A stretch of DNA of 64,000 nucleotides from Eurosta solidaginis (lineage: Eukaryota > Arthropoda > Insecta > Diptera > Tephritidae): NCBI RefSeq assembly GCF_040869045.1, contig NC_090319.1, positions 227,268,490 to 227,332,489 of the forward strand, written 5' to 3'. The position numbers and the translations under genes were made by a program. The notes under the pieces were generated by a model. That model saw only the letters and a list, made by a program, of their open reading frames with translations. It searched no databases and was not told the DNA's origin. Positions 33,086 to 43,795 of this stretch are shown here, piece after piece. Position 1 is the stretch's first letter. Each line of letters begins with the position of its first letter.

Positions 33086-34560
33086 TGTTATTATTCGCTA
33101 TCATCACTTTCATTCGATGAGTCACTTGTGGAATAGTCATGAGCATCAGCAACACTACTGTGAAAGCTTGAAACAACTGGGGTATTTATTGACTCCTCAA
33201 CATTATCGGGGGACAGTAAATTTAAGACTTCTGAAGTCAGACTTTTAAATTTTTTCTTCCCTAAAACTGTTAACTAAAGGATCCGATGTTATAAGCAACA
33301 TATTCACAAGATCACTATTCGTGGCTTCACGCGACTGCTTTTGTGTGTTATCATCCCTGAATCGTTTCAAATCTTTGTTACGGGCTCCCTGTGCTTCCTC
33401 AGAAAGTTGACCAATATGTAAAATTGCTGATTTCATAATATCAGTATTATGCACTAAGATTTTATGAACTGTAACAGGCATATTAAACCATGGATAGAGA
33501 TCTATGTATAGTTTTTTAGTCTCGACCGCAAATTTTTTAAATCTTTGGATATTTATATTGTACCCAGATGCTAATGCGCGAAGGAGAGTGTCGAATCTTT
33601 TGATGAGCGTTACATCCAATCCCATAATCTCAGCACTAGCCTCAGAATTTTGTGAAAAACCTACGAGCAGTGTTGCCGTCATTGGTATTGCCGAAACCTG
33701 GTTTTGGTTTATCTACTATCAATCCAAGTACACTTTTAAATTTATTCTGGATTTCGTTGGAACGTAGCTTTACACTCTCTTTATCTGCCTCATTCCTAAG
33801 CTGGCATTTTTTTACTTCCAGGCGATAACTTATGTGAAGCAAGCATTCAAGACATCTTATCCATGCATGGAGAGTAGACAAACCAAAACCAAGATTATCT
33901 CGGTTAGGCCTAAAGTACCGTAACTCATTATTCATATCTTTTGGAGTGGCACCACAAATATATCACTTTTGTGCGGAAAAAGTTTCAGTCAAAGCATTGC
34001 AAACTTTTCCCTCAATCATTGTTAGAAGCATATTGTGATTTACGGAAACTTCGTATTCTTCGAGCATGTACTTTGTTGGCAACAACGCATTTATCTCCTC
34101 TAAAATTTTGTTCGTTTCAAAAACAATAAAATCTTTTGTTTCTTTAGAAAAAATAAATTTAATTGGACGACAATACATGGTAGAAGAAGGTCGAGGATTC
34201 TGCCAAACAATGTTACCTTTTTCATCCTGTAATTGGAGAGGAACGAAAGAAAATATAAACAAAAACTTATCAGTGTCAGAACTGCATGTAAACTTTTGCT
34301 TATATGTGCTATGGCCAGAGCTTCCATCGCCACTCCCACTTGCTGATTAAAGTATACGTCAAGTTTGTAGGTAATAAACTAACAAAAACTTCTTGATTTG
34401 CTAAAACTAAACACTTAACAGTTTTATCTAATACGGACTGGACTTTAATTTCCGCACGTGTTTCACCCACATCAATTTCATTTGGATAGCATTCTGCCTT
34501 AGCTTTTTTTATACTCAGTTGAGCAGAGCTCACAGAGTATATTAAGTTTGATTGGATAAC
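33086..34560 (-). pseudogene. Transib/RAG1-like transposase relic
   Basis: Reading leftward: KKAKAECYPNEIDVGETRAE (about 34,500), SGSGDGSSGHSTYKQKF with a likely first catalytic aspartate (about 34,320), FVPLQLQDEKGNIVWQNPRP with STMYCRPIKFIFSKETKD, LLTMIEGKVCNALTETFS, then CYICGATPKD with NNELRYFRPNRDNLGFGLST, GLIVDKPKPGFGNTNDGNTA with RRFF, VHKILVHNTDI, and IGQLSEEAQGARNKDLKRFR. The order and spacing of the CRP, CYICGAT, NDGNTARRFF and SEEAQ..RNK..KRFR blocks recall the catalytic core of Transib transposases and RAG1. IEGK stands where I would expect DGK. Shifts near 34,350, 33,930 and 33,640 break it; a Ser/Asp-rich tail ends near 33,086. Family call is from memory of motifs. Confidence 0.6.
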
Positions 34561-34609
34561 GGTTGGTTGTACATATATAAAGGAATCGAGATAGATATAG
34601 ACTTCCATA

Positions 34610-35602
34610 TATCAAAATAATCAGGATAGAAAAAAAATTTGATTGAGCCGTGCCCGTCCGTCCGTCCGTCCGTTAACACGATAACTTGAGTAAATTTTAA
34701 GGTATCTTGATGAAATTTGGTATGTAGATTCCTGAGCACTCATCTCAGATCCCTATTTAAAATTAACGATATCGGACTATAACCACGCCCACTTTTTCGA
34801 TATCGAAAATTTCGAAAAACCGAAAAAGTGCGATAATTCATTACAAAAGACAGATAAAGCGACGAAACTTGGTAGATGAGTTGAACTTATGCCGCAGAAT
34901 AGAAAACTAGTAAAATTTTGGACAATGGGCGTGGCACCGCCCACTTTTAAAAGAAGGTAATTTAAAACTTTTGCAAGCTGTAATTTGGCAGTCGTTGAAG
35001 ATATCATGATGAAATTTGGCAGGAACGTTACTCTTATTATTATATTTCTGCTTAATAAAAATTAGCAAAATCGGAGAACGACCACGCCCACTTTTTAAAA
35101 AATTTTTTTAATTAAAATTTTAAAAGAAAAGTTAATATCTTTACAGTATATAAGTAAATTATGTCAACATTCAACTCCAGTAATGATATGGTGCAACAAA
35201 ATACAAAAATAAAAGAAAATTTCAAAATGGGCGTGGCTCCGCCCTTTTTCATTTAATTTGTCTACGACACTTTTAACGCCATAAGTCGAACAAAAATTAA
35301 CCAATCCTTTTAAAATTTGGTAGGGGCATATATTTTATGACGTTAACTGTTTTCTGTGAAAATGGGCGAAATCGGTTGATGCCACGCCCAGTTTTTATAC
35401 ACAGTCGCCCGTCAGTCTTTCCGCATGGCCGTTAACACGATAACTTCAGCAAAAATCGACATATCTTTAATGAAATTAGTTCACGTGCTTACTTGAACTC
35501 ACTTTATCTTGGTATGAAAAATGAACGAAATCCGACTATGACCACGCCCACTTTTTCGATATCGAAAATTACGAAAAATGAAAAAATGCCATGATAAAAT
35601 GC
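34610..35602. repeat. Dispersed noncoding repeat with ccgtccgtccgt and cgatatcgaaaa motifs
   Basis: The segment contains ccgtccgtccgtccgttaac followed by acgataacttgag (34,657-34,690) and a second, diverged unit near 35,410-35,460 (ggccgttaacacgataactt). The phrase accacgcccactttttcgat with atcgaaaa occurs near 34,780 and again near 35,540. It therefore holds about two 750-bp diverged units and has no coding sequence. Related ccgtctgtctg/gatatcttgat text occurs at 500-570 and 1730-1800. It ends at the left edge of the palindrome. Confidence 0.65.
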
Positions 35603-36095
35603 CGAATATTAGCAAAACTAAGGGGTGCTGCTATCTCTAAGCCGATGCTAAGCAGTGAAGTGAATTCACATCAATAATTCAATCATTATGTATCTACATA
35701 AACGAATCAATAATCGCGTCTACACATATGTATGTATACGAGCAGCGGAGAACCAATTCACAAACACATGCATATATCTTATCTGAGTTGTCACAAGAAA
35801 GGGAAATAATTTGTGCAAGTATTATTCAAATGATAATTTATAAACGTAGTTGTGGCTGACGATTTTGTAGCTGAAACAAACTAGTAAGTTCTGGAATAGA
35901 AAAGCCTGGAAGTATGCAATGAGAAATCAAAAAGTATAAAAGGCGCGACAGTAGAGGCGAAGGAAGAGTTTCAATTGAGCTATCAATCAATTTGGTTATT
36001 AAGCAAGCTATTCGTTGCAAAGTTTGTGTGTTATTGTGAAGTACTATAATAAAGGCCATTTTGCATTATTAAATATTGGAGTTATTTATTCAACA
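35603..36095 (+). repeat. Gypsy LTR, palindrome left-arm copy
   Basis: This is the mirror of the LTR at 45,163-45,660. It ends gttatttattcaaca at 36,095 and lacks only about the first six bases (tgttac) of the LTR, so the palindrome edge falls almost exactly at the LTR terminus. Confidence 0.8.
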
Positions 36096-36099
36096 GTTT

Positions 36100-37420
36100 A
36101 GATATTCGAACTCAGCAGAAGATTGTAAATAAGGGGAATTTCAAGTCAATTCGTTACAATATCATGGTCAGATGTGGTCCATGAAACATGAGGAAGATTA
36201 AAGTCACCTAAGACAATTATAGAATCAATGGGCTTCAACATTGAATTGATAGCGCAGCAACGAAATATGATTCATGTACACCGAGGGATCAGAAGATGGT
36301 GGGATATAGCAGACGTCAATATAGGTATAGCAATACTCCACCTCCCAACTCTGTTCAAGCGGTCATTTCTATATACTTGGTAATCATTGCAAAAAACCTC
36401 TGAATTAAATATATCAGGCTTTAGCCAAGTTTCAGTAAAAGCAATGATATTGTAATTACAGTTAAATGATTTCAAATACAGATCAGTTAGCTAAGTGTTT
36501 AGACCTCTTACATTTTGATAAAATATATAAAGGAAAGAATTCATATTTAGTTTTTTGCTGCAGTATTGTTATGAGGAACGATAGCAAGATTAGGAATATT
36601 AACGTTACGTATATGTTCAAATTCACGTACAAAAGCGCCGGGCGGCCAGAATTAATTATTTAAAATGGTTTCAAAGTGTTGCGCGGATACGTCAATCCTA
36701 AATGACGAAATGTCTCTAGGATAATTAAAATTAAATTTACGAATAGTCACATTTTCGGATTTAAGTTTATTTATGATGTATGACTTCAGATCCTCTTCTG
36801 TAGTTTCTCTCTCGAATCTGCACACGAAAATCGACTTTTAAATGGGGATAGTAACCAATCTATTAGCCGGCGGTTCAGATTCCGTAGAGGGGTTGAGGGG
36901 AGCCTTCTTCCTTTTTATGGATGGTACATTAGAAACAGATGAAGCAGCTATCGATGTCGACGGTTGCACTGCTGAGGGACTCGGTGAGGACAAATTTATT
37001 AATTCCACAGTTGGAACTGGAAGAATTGGAGGTGGAGGAACTTTGGGAATGGCATCCATAGTCGGAGCGGAAACAACTATAGACCTATAATTATCATCTT
37101 GAAAGTTGACATTTGAGTGTTTGAAATACTTAAATAAGCTTTCATAACGCATAAATTTCTCGGACAAAGCGGAAATCTCTCTGCCTATTTCAGTGAAACC
37201 GTCTCAGGCCTGCTTGAAAACCTTGAAGAGATCAATTTCGGTAGGCCTACATTTCAAACAAGCCCAACGCACTACCTTATCGCTATCATTAAGTGCGTCG
37301 ACCACTCTTGCTGACAAGCCGGCGCACTTCATATGGGCAAGCCCATCGCAAAGACAGCATACCACGAAGGGATGCGATTTACATTTTACTAAGCAGTTTG
37401 GATATAGACAAGACATTTTT
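36100..37420 (-). pseudogene. LINE-6 5' half (PHD ORF1 plus ORF2 start), left-arm copy
   Basis: ORF1 starts at 37,416: MSCLYPNCLVKCKSHPFVVC, then CDGLAHMKCAGLS and WACLKCRP, a PHD-type Cys/His finger, with TGA at about 37,204. In the same frame after the stop come SEKFMRYESLFKYFKHSNVN, a Pro-rich linker PKVPPPPILPVP and PSIKRKKAPLNPSTE, ending at 36,838. A conserved C-terminal block (FVCRFERETTEEDLKSYI) follows. ORF2 begins FLDIFYQNVRGLNT with IIAFTETWLKPDIFNSEVF near 36,470-36,280, then is deleted inside the endonuclease. This arm keeps the PHD frame that the right arm lost to a poly(A) insertion. Confidence 0.8.
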
Positions 37421-37875
37421 ATAATAAACTTTATTTCATATAAAAGCTACAGAAAACCGAGAATTGATAAAATAGGAAAAGTATGGTTATTAATTGAAAG
37501 ATAACACAAAGAGTTATACAGAAAAAATGAAACAGTTTGAAAGTACCTGTAAAAAGTGATAACCTGTATGAGCAGTTTGAGATGCACTGTAATAACACTG
37601 AACAAACCGCACAAACAGCTGTGACACTGAAGGAAGAATGTGCACGCAAAAATCAAAAATAAAAACAAATACTCTATTAACCCTTTTTCTCTATATTTTT
37701 AACTTTAGGGACAAAAAAGTTACATCCATCCGCGGACATCCGGGCTAAATTTTACATATGTTATAGTCGCAAGTATTCTCTAATAGTCGAAAGAAAAAAC
37801 CATTGCGAATTCTTTGCACATCTATTTTAAATTTTTTTTTTTTGTAGATTTAGTTATCTCTACATATAAAATAGG

Positions 37876-38106
37876 ATGTATGTACGTACCAGCTCCGACG
37901 AGATATTTGAAACTCTAAAGCTGATCTACAAACGGCAAAACCAATTCCCAGGTACAGGGAACAAACACGTAGCCATAAAATACACAAAAATAAATGCGCA
38001 AGGTCAACAAGAGCAAACCAAAAGCAAAAAGGCGAAGATCACTGTCTTCAACCTGCCACAACCTACCGCACCACCTACATACAAAGCAATCCTAATGCAG
38101 GTATAA
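37876..38106 (+). CDS. Unrecognised 76-aa frame, palindrome left arm
   Basis: The frame reads MYVRTSSDEIFETLKLIYKR..., moderately basic with QGQQEQTKSKKAKITVF and a Pro-rich end QPTAPPTYKA. It is conserved with one change (Q to H) at 42,939-42,709 on the other arm, but that reflects arm identity rather than selection. It lies 250 bp upstream of the 181-aa frame and may be an upstream exon or a remnant of the same element. I do not recognise it. Confidence 0.3.
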   Translation: MYVRTSSDEIFETLKLIYKRQNQFPGTGNKHVAIKYTKINAQGQQEQTKSKKAKITVFNLPQPTAPPTYKAILMQV

Positions 38107-38358
38107 CCACACAGGAACGCTACACAAAACAACCCCATTTGGTAGCATCTACGCCAATACCTGAATGTAAAATAAATACTGCACAACTGATAACAAATCA
38201 GAACGATCAACGACACTTGAGATGCAGCACAACAATCATCAACTATTCACCCTGTCGGAAAATCAACAACACAAAGCAGACTAGTTATAACCGTACCAAG
38301 AACGGAGTTTTTTGACATTTGGGTTCAACATTCGAAGGAAACCAGATATAAAGAATTA

Positions 38359-38904
38359 TTGAGTTTTGTTGTACTTAAGTACGATTTAAGCGAAGCAGCC
38401 GAGTATTCGATAAGAAGTTTAAGCTTACAAATATCGGCATATTCGTCGAAGCTGGATCAAAATTGGAACTTTTCTGAAAGACATAAGGAGCGATTTTTGA
38501 ATAAAAACTCGGAGTGGCTTTCGGGTCCAGACTTCACATTTACAATAATGGTGGATTCAAAGTTGCCATCAGACCAACCAACCACTTCTTCAGGTAACCC
38601 CGGCCCCGGAAGACGAAAGAAGGACTTTGTTAGCTGCAGTGAAAAAACCAAAAGGCGTCGAGTGGATGACCTCTTGCAATCTAGAAGTCCTGGTGAGTTA
38701 CTTTATGCGGCAGAAGTATCAACGCGTATGTCCGGCAACAGAAATATTGCTAACATTATAAAGAAATCACCGGAAACCACTCAAATATCCGGCAAAAAGA
38801 TGACATGTGAGCCAGATGCAAGATGCTTGAGCAATGTAGAAGCTTTAGCATACGACTCATGGGTACAAAACGACTCGGAAGTGGAGCATCAAGGCAGGCC
38901 ATAA
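38359..38904 (+). pseudogene. Transposase-N-terminus-like protein, left-arm copy (181 aa)
   Basis: The N-terminal third (LRYDLSEAAEYSI-like; observed VVLKYDLSEAAEYSIRSLSL) is followed by a basic PGPGRRKKDFVSCSEKTKRR patch and RVDDLLQSRSPGELLYAAEV, STRMSGNRNIANIIKK. In my recollection the motif KTKRRRVxDL...SxxEL..A....R.SG....A..I precedes the catalytic region in arthropod Transib-like transposases, whose N-terminus is missing from the relic at 33.1-34.6 kb. The frame stops at TAA 38,902 just before the 130-bp tandem repeats. Function is unproven; it could also be an unrelated host-derived fragment. Confidence 0.4.
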
Positions 38905-38929
38905 GGTTTATCCATCATTTTACACTCTA

Positions 38930-40210
38930 AAAAGTAAGGAAGGTTAAGTTCGGGTGTAACCGAACATTACATACTCAGTTGAGAACTATGGTGACAACAT
39001 AAGGGAAAATAACCATGTAGCAAAATGAACCGAGGGAAACCCTGGAATGTGTTTGTATGACATGTGTATCAAATGAAAGGCATTAAAGAGTACTTTATGA
39101 GGGAGTGGGCCATAGTTCTATAGGTGGAGGCCATTTAGGGATATAGACATAAAGGTGGATCAGGGTTGACTCTAGAATGCGTTTGTACGATATGGGTATC
39201 AAATGAAAGGTGTTAATGAGTATTTTAAAATGGAGTAATCCTTAGTTCCATAGGTGGACGCCGTTTCGAGATATCGCCACAAAGGTGGACCAGGGGTGAC
39301 CCTAGACTTTGTTTGTACAATATGGGCATCAAAAGAATGGTGTTAATGAGTATTTTAAAAGGGAGTGGGCCTTAGTTGTATAGGTGGATGCCGTTTCGAA
39401 ATATCGCCATAAAGGTGGACTAGGGGTGACTCTAGAATGTGTTTGTACGATATGGGTATCAAATTAAAGGTATTAATGAGGGTTTTAAAAGGGAGTGGTG
39501 GTTGTTGTATAGGTGGTCGCATTTTCGAGATATCGCCATAAAGGTGGACTAGGGGTGACCCTAGAATTTGTTTGTACAATATGGGTATCAAAAGAAAGGT
39601 GTTGATGAGTATTTTAAAAGGGAGTAATCCTTATTTCCATAGGTGGACGCCGTTTCGAGATATCGCCATAAAGGTGGGCCAGGGGTGCCTCTAGAATTCG
39701 TTTGTGCAATATGGGTATCAAACGAAAGGAGTTAATGAGTATTTTAAAAGGGAGTGGGCCTTAGTTCTATAGGTGGATGCCTTTTCGAGGTATCGCAATA
39801 AAGGTGGACCAGGGGTGACTCTAGACTTTGTTTGTACGATATGGGTATCAAATGAAAGGTGTTAATGAGTATTTTTAAAAGGGAGTGGGCCTTCGTTCTA
39901 TAGGTGTTCGCCTTTTCGAGATATCGCCATAAAGGTGGACCAGGGGTGATTTTAGAATATGTTTGTACGATATGGGTATCAAATGAAAGGTGTAAATGAG
40001 TATTTTAAAAGGGCGTGGGGCTTAGTTCTATAGGTGGACGCCTTTTCGAGATATCGCCATAAAGGTGGACCAGGGGTGACTCTAGAATGAGTTTGTACGA
40101 TATGGGTATCAAATTAAAGGTATTAATGAGAGTTTTAAAAGGGAGTGGTGGTAGTTGTATATGTGAAGGCGTTTTCCAGATATCGACCAAAATGTGGACC
40201 AGGGTGACCC
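38930..40210. repeat. 130-bp tandem repeat array, left arm (about 9 units)
   Basis: The phrase gatatgggtatcaaatgaaa or a variant recurs at about 39,061, 39,190, 39,320, 39,450, 39,580, 39,711, 39,842, 39,972 and 40,100, giving a period near 130 bp. Each unit holds aaaagggagtgggccttagt, a tcgagatatcgccataaagg and a ggaccaggggtgactctaga element. The array begins after a short hairpin gttcgggtgtaaccgaac (38,947-38,964). No coding function; short frames inside are echoes of the period. Confidence 0.92.
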
Positions 40211-40390
40211 AGAACATCATCTGTTGGATACAGCTAATTTATTTATATATGTAATACCTGCCAAGATTTTAAGGGTTTTTTATTTCGCCCTGCAGAACTT
40301 TTTCACTTTCTTCTACTTAATATGGTAGCTGTCACAACCATTTTATAAAGTTTTTTTTAAAGTTATATTTCGCGCCAATAAAACAATCCA

Positions 40391-40424
40391 CAAACAAAAA
40401 AGGGATGAAACATGGTAAGGTAAT
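40391..40424. other. Palindrome spacer (34 bp)
   Basis: This unique sequence between the arms contains aaaaaagggatgaaacatgg. A spacer this short means the two arms can pair almost completely. Confidence 0.9.
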
Positions 40425-40609
40425 TGGATTGTTTTATTGGCGCGAAATATAACTTTAGAAAAAACTTTATAAAATGGTTGTGACACCCACCATATTAAGT
40501 AGAAGAAAATTAAAAAGTTCTGCAGGGCGAAATAAAAAACCCTTAAAATCTTGGCAGGTATTACATATATAAATAAATTAGCGGTATCCAACAGATGATG
40601 TTCTGGGTC

Positions 40610-41885
40610 ACCCTGGTCCACATTTTGGTCGATATCTGGAAAACGCCTTCACATATACAACTACCACCACTCCCTTTTAAATCTCTCATTAATACCTTTA
40701 ATTTGATACCCATATCGTACAAACTCATTCTAGAGTCACCCCTGGTCCACCTTTATGGCGATATCTCGAAAAGGCGTCCACCTATAGAACTAAGCCCCAC
40801 GCCCTTTTAAAATACTCATTTACACCTTTCATTTGATACCCATATCGTACAAACATATTCTAAAGTCACCCCTGGTCCACCTTTATGGCGATATCTCGAA
40901 AAGGCGAACACCTATAGAACGAAGGCCCACTCCCTTTTAAAAATACTCATTAACACCTTTCATTTGATACCCATATCGTACAAACAAAGTCTAGAGTCAC
41001 CCCTGGTCCACCTTTATTGCGATACCTCGAAAAGGCGTCCACCTATAGAACTAAGGCCCACTCCCTTTTAAAATACTCATTAACTCCTTTCGTTTGATAC
41101 CCATATTGCACAAACGAATTCTAGAGGCACCCCTGGCCCACCTTTATGGCGATATCTCGAAACGGCGTCCACCTATGGAACTAAGGATTACTCCCTTTTA
41201 AAATAATCATCAACACCTTTCTTTTGATACCCATATTGTACAAACAAATTCTAGGGTCACCCCTGGTCCACCTTTATGGCGATATCTCGAAAATGCGACC
41301 ACCTATACAACAACCACCACTCCCTTTTAAAACCCTCATTAATACCTTTTATTTGATACCCATATCGTACAAACACATTCTAGAGTCACCCCTGGTCCAC
41401 CTTTATGGCGATATTTCGAAACGGCATCCACCTATACAACTAAGGCCCACTCCCTTTTAAAATACTCATTAACACCATTCTTTTGATGCCCATATTGTAC
41501 AAACAAAGTCTAGGGTCACCCCTGGTCCACCTTTGTGGCGATATCTCGAAACGGTGTCCACCTATGGAACTAAGGATTACTCCATTTTAAAATACTCATT
41601 AACACCTTTCATTTGATACCCATATCGTACAAACGCATTCTAGAGTCAACCCTGATCCACCTTTATGGCTATATCCCTAAATGGCGTCCACCTATAGAAC
41701 TATGGCCCACTCCCTCATAAAATACTCTTTAATGCCTTTCATTTGATACACATGTCATACAAACACATTCCAGGGTTTCCCTCGGTTCATTTTCCTACAT
41801 GGTTATTTTCCCTTATGTTGTCACCATAGCTCTCAACTGAGTATATAATGTTCGGTTACACCCGAACTTAACCTTCCTTACTTGT
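40610..41885. repeat. 130-bp tandem repeat array, right arm (mirror)
   Basis: Reverse complement of the array at 38,930-40,210, with the same number and order of variant units. For example, the variant with cattgatacctcg-type text (gcgatacctcgaaaaggc, 41,020) pairs with the tcgaggtatcgc variant at 39,790. Order preservation shows the palindrome arose by copying a whole arm, not by independent array growth. Confidence 0.92.
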
Positions 41886-41910
41886 TAGACTGTAAAATGA
41901 TGGATAAACC

Positions 41911-42456
41911 TTATGGCCTGCCTTGATTCTCCACTTCCGAGTCGTTTTGTACCCATGAGTCGTATGCTAAAGCTTCTACATTGCTCAAGCATCTTGCATC
42001 TGGCTCATATGTCATCTTTTTGCCAGATATTTGAGTGGTTTCCTGTGATTTTTTTATAATGTTAGCAATATTTCTGTTGCCGGACATACGCGTTGATACT
42101 TCTGCCGCATAAAGTAACTCACCAGGACTTCTAGATTGCAAGAGGTCATCCACTCGACGCCTTTTGGTTTTTTCACTGCAGCTAACAAAGTCCTTCTTTC
42201 GTCTTCCGGGGCCGGGGTTACCTGAAGAAGTGGTTGGTTGGTCTGATGGCAACTTTGAATCCACCATTATTGTAAATGTGAAGTCTGGACCCGAAAGCCA
42301 CTCCGAGTTTTTATTCAAAAATCGCTCCTTATGTCTTCCAGAAAAGTTCCAATTTTGATACAGCTTCGACGAATATGCCGATATTTGTAAGCTTAAACTA
42401 TTTATCGAATACTCGGCTGCTTCGCTTAAATCGTACTTAAGTACAACAAAACTCAA
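41911..42456 (-). pseudogene. Transposase-N-terminus-like protein, right-arm copy (181 aa)
   Basis: Mirror of the 38,359-38,904 frame with only a handful of substitutions: RSLS to NSLS, LDQN to LYQN, SERH to GRHK-type, SPET to SQET, CEPD to YEPD, EHQG to ENQG. These give a rough idea of post-duplication divergence. The same basic KTKRRRVDDL patch is present. The open frame is uninterrupted, like its mirror. Confidence 0.4.
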
Positions 42457-42708
42457 TAATTCTTTATATCTGGTTTCCTTCGAATGTTGAACCCAAATGT
42501 CAAAAAACTCCGTTCTTGGTACGGTTATAACTAGACTGCTTTGTGTTGTTGATTTTCCGACAGGGTGAATAGTTGATGATTGTTGTGCTGCATCTCAAGT
42601 GTCGTTGATCGTTCTGATTTGTTATCAGTTGTGCAGTATTTATTTTACATTCAGGTATTGGCGTAGATGCTACCAAATGGGGTTGTTTTGTGTAGCGTTC
42701 CTGTGTGG

Positions 42709-42939
42709 TTATACCTGCATTAGGATTGCTTTGTATGTAGGTGGTGCGGTAGGTTGTGGCAGGTTGAAGACAGTAATCTTCGCCTTTTTGCTTTTGGTGT
42801 GCTCTTGTTGACCTTGCGCATTTATTTTTGTGTATTTTATGGCTACGTGTTTGTTCCCTGTACCTGGGAATTGGTTTTGCCGTTTGTAGATCAGCTTTAG
42901 AGTTTCAAATATCTCGTCGGAGCTGGTACGTACATACAT
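42709..42939 (-). CDS. Unrecognised 76-aa frame, palindrome right arm
   Basis: Mirror of 37,876-38,106 with a single residue difference (QEHTKSKK against QEQTKSKK). No family recognised. Confidence 0.3.
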   Translation of the reverse strand: MYVRTSSDEIFETLKLIYKRQNQFPGTGNKHVAIKYTKINAQGQQEHTKSKKAKITVFNLPQPTAPPTYKAILMQV

Positions 42940-43129
42940 CCTATTTTATATGTAGAGATAACTAAATCTACAAAAAAAAAATTTAAAATAGATGTGCAAA
43001 GAATTCGCAATGGTTTTTTCTTTCGACTATTAGAGAATACTTGCGACTATAACATATGTAAAATTTAGCCCGGATATCCGCGGATGGATGTAACTTTTTT
43101 GTCCCTAAAGTTAAAAATATAGAGAAAAA

Positions 43130-43528
43130 ATACCTTTTCTTCTTAATAACGGAATGTTAAATAAATTGAAAATACTCTAATTGCGAAAGAATAACTATTA
43201 AAAAATTTTGCTTACCTTCGAGCTTAGAATCCATCAAAAAAATTATATAAAAGTGTTCACTTAAAAGAAATATGAAGCTTAATATTTAACAAGAATTTTG
43301 CAAATTAATCAATGCATTTTACGGCCATTCCTGCCTTCTTCCTTCAATTACTCAATATATATGAGCAAAAATATCAAAAAAAAAAAGCAAAAATCCCGTT
43401 ATCTTGTTTGTTTTCTTTCATTTCTCATTACACTTTTCTTGCAATAAGAACTTTGTTTTTGTCCAGCTGGCTTGTTCTACACGAAACACTGTGGGCCGTG
43501 AAGTTCAGAACTGTCACTCATCGGAGGG
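43130..43528 (-). mobile_element. piggyBac-type MITE present only in the right arm
   Basis: The segment ends gaggg-TTAA at 43,524-43,532 (reverse complement TTAA-ccctccgatgagtgac), the same terminus as the piggyBac at 30,399. It also shares the ttgttctacacgaaacac block with 32,350-32,370. In the left arm the corresponding junction (37,677-37,690) has only ggg-TTAA in its place, so about 395 bp differ. The left terminus at 43,130 shows no TTAA, so the element is incomplete or the left arm lost it by deletion. Confidence 0.7.
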
Positions 43529-43795
43529 TTAATAGAGTATTTGTTTTTATTTTTGATTTTTGCGTGCACATTCTTCCTTCAGTGTCACAGCTGTTTGCGC
43601 GGTTTGTTCAGTGTTATTACAGTGCATCTCAAACTGCTCATACAGCCTATCACTTTTTACAGGTACTTTCAAACTGTTTCATTTTTTTCTGTATAACTCG
43701 TTGTGTTATCTTTCAATTAATAACCATACTTTTCCTATTTTATTAATTCTCGGTTTTCTGTAGCTTTTATATGAAATAAAGTTTATTATAAAAAT

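Noticed and set aside
39355..41460. Recurrent 70-78-aa frames with YKQILGSPLVHLYGDI-type text
   Set aside because: They are echoes of the 130-bp tandem repeat in both arms and not genes.
38930..41885. CRISPR-like array
   Set aside because: The period is about 130 bp with no conserved short repeat alternating with unique spacers, and the setting is eukaryotic.
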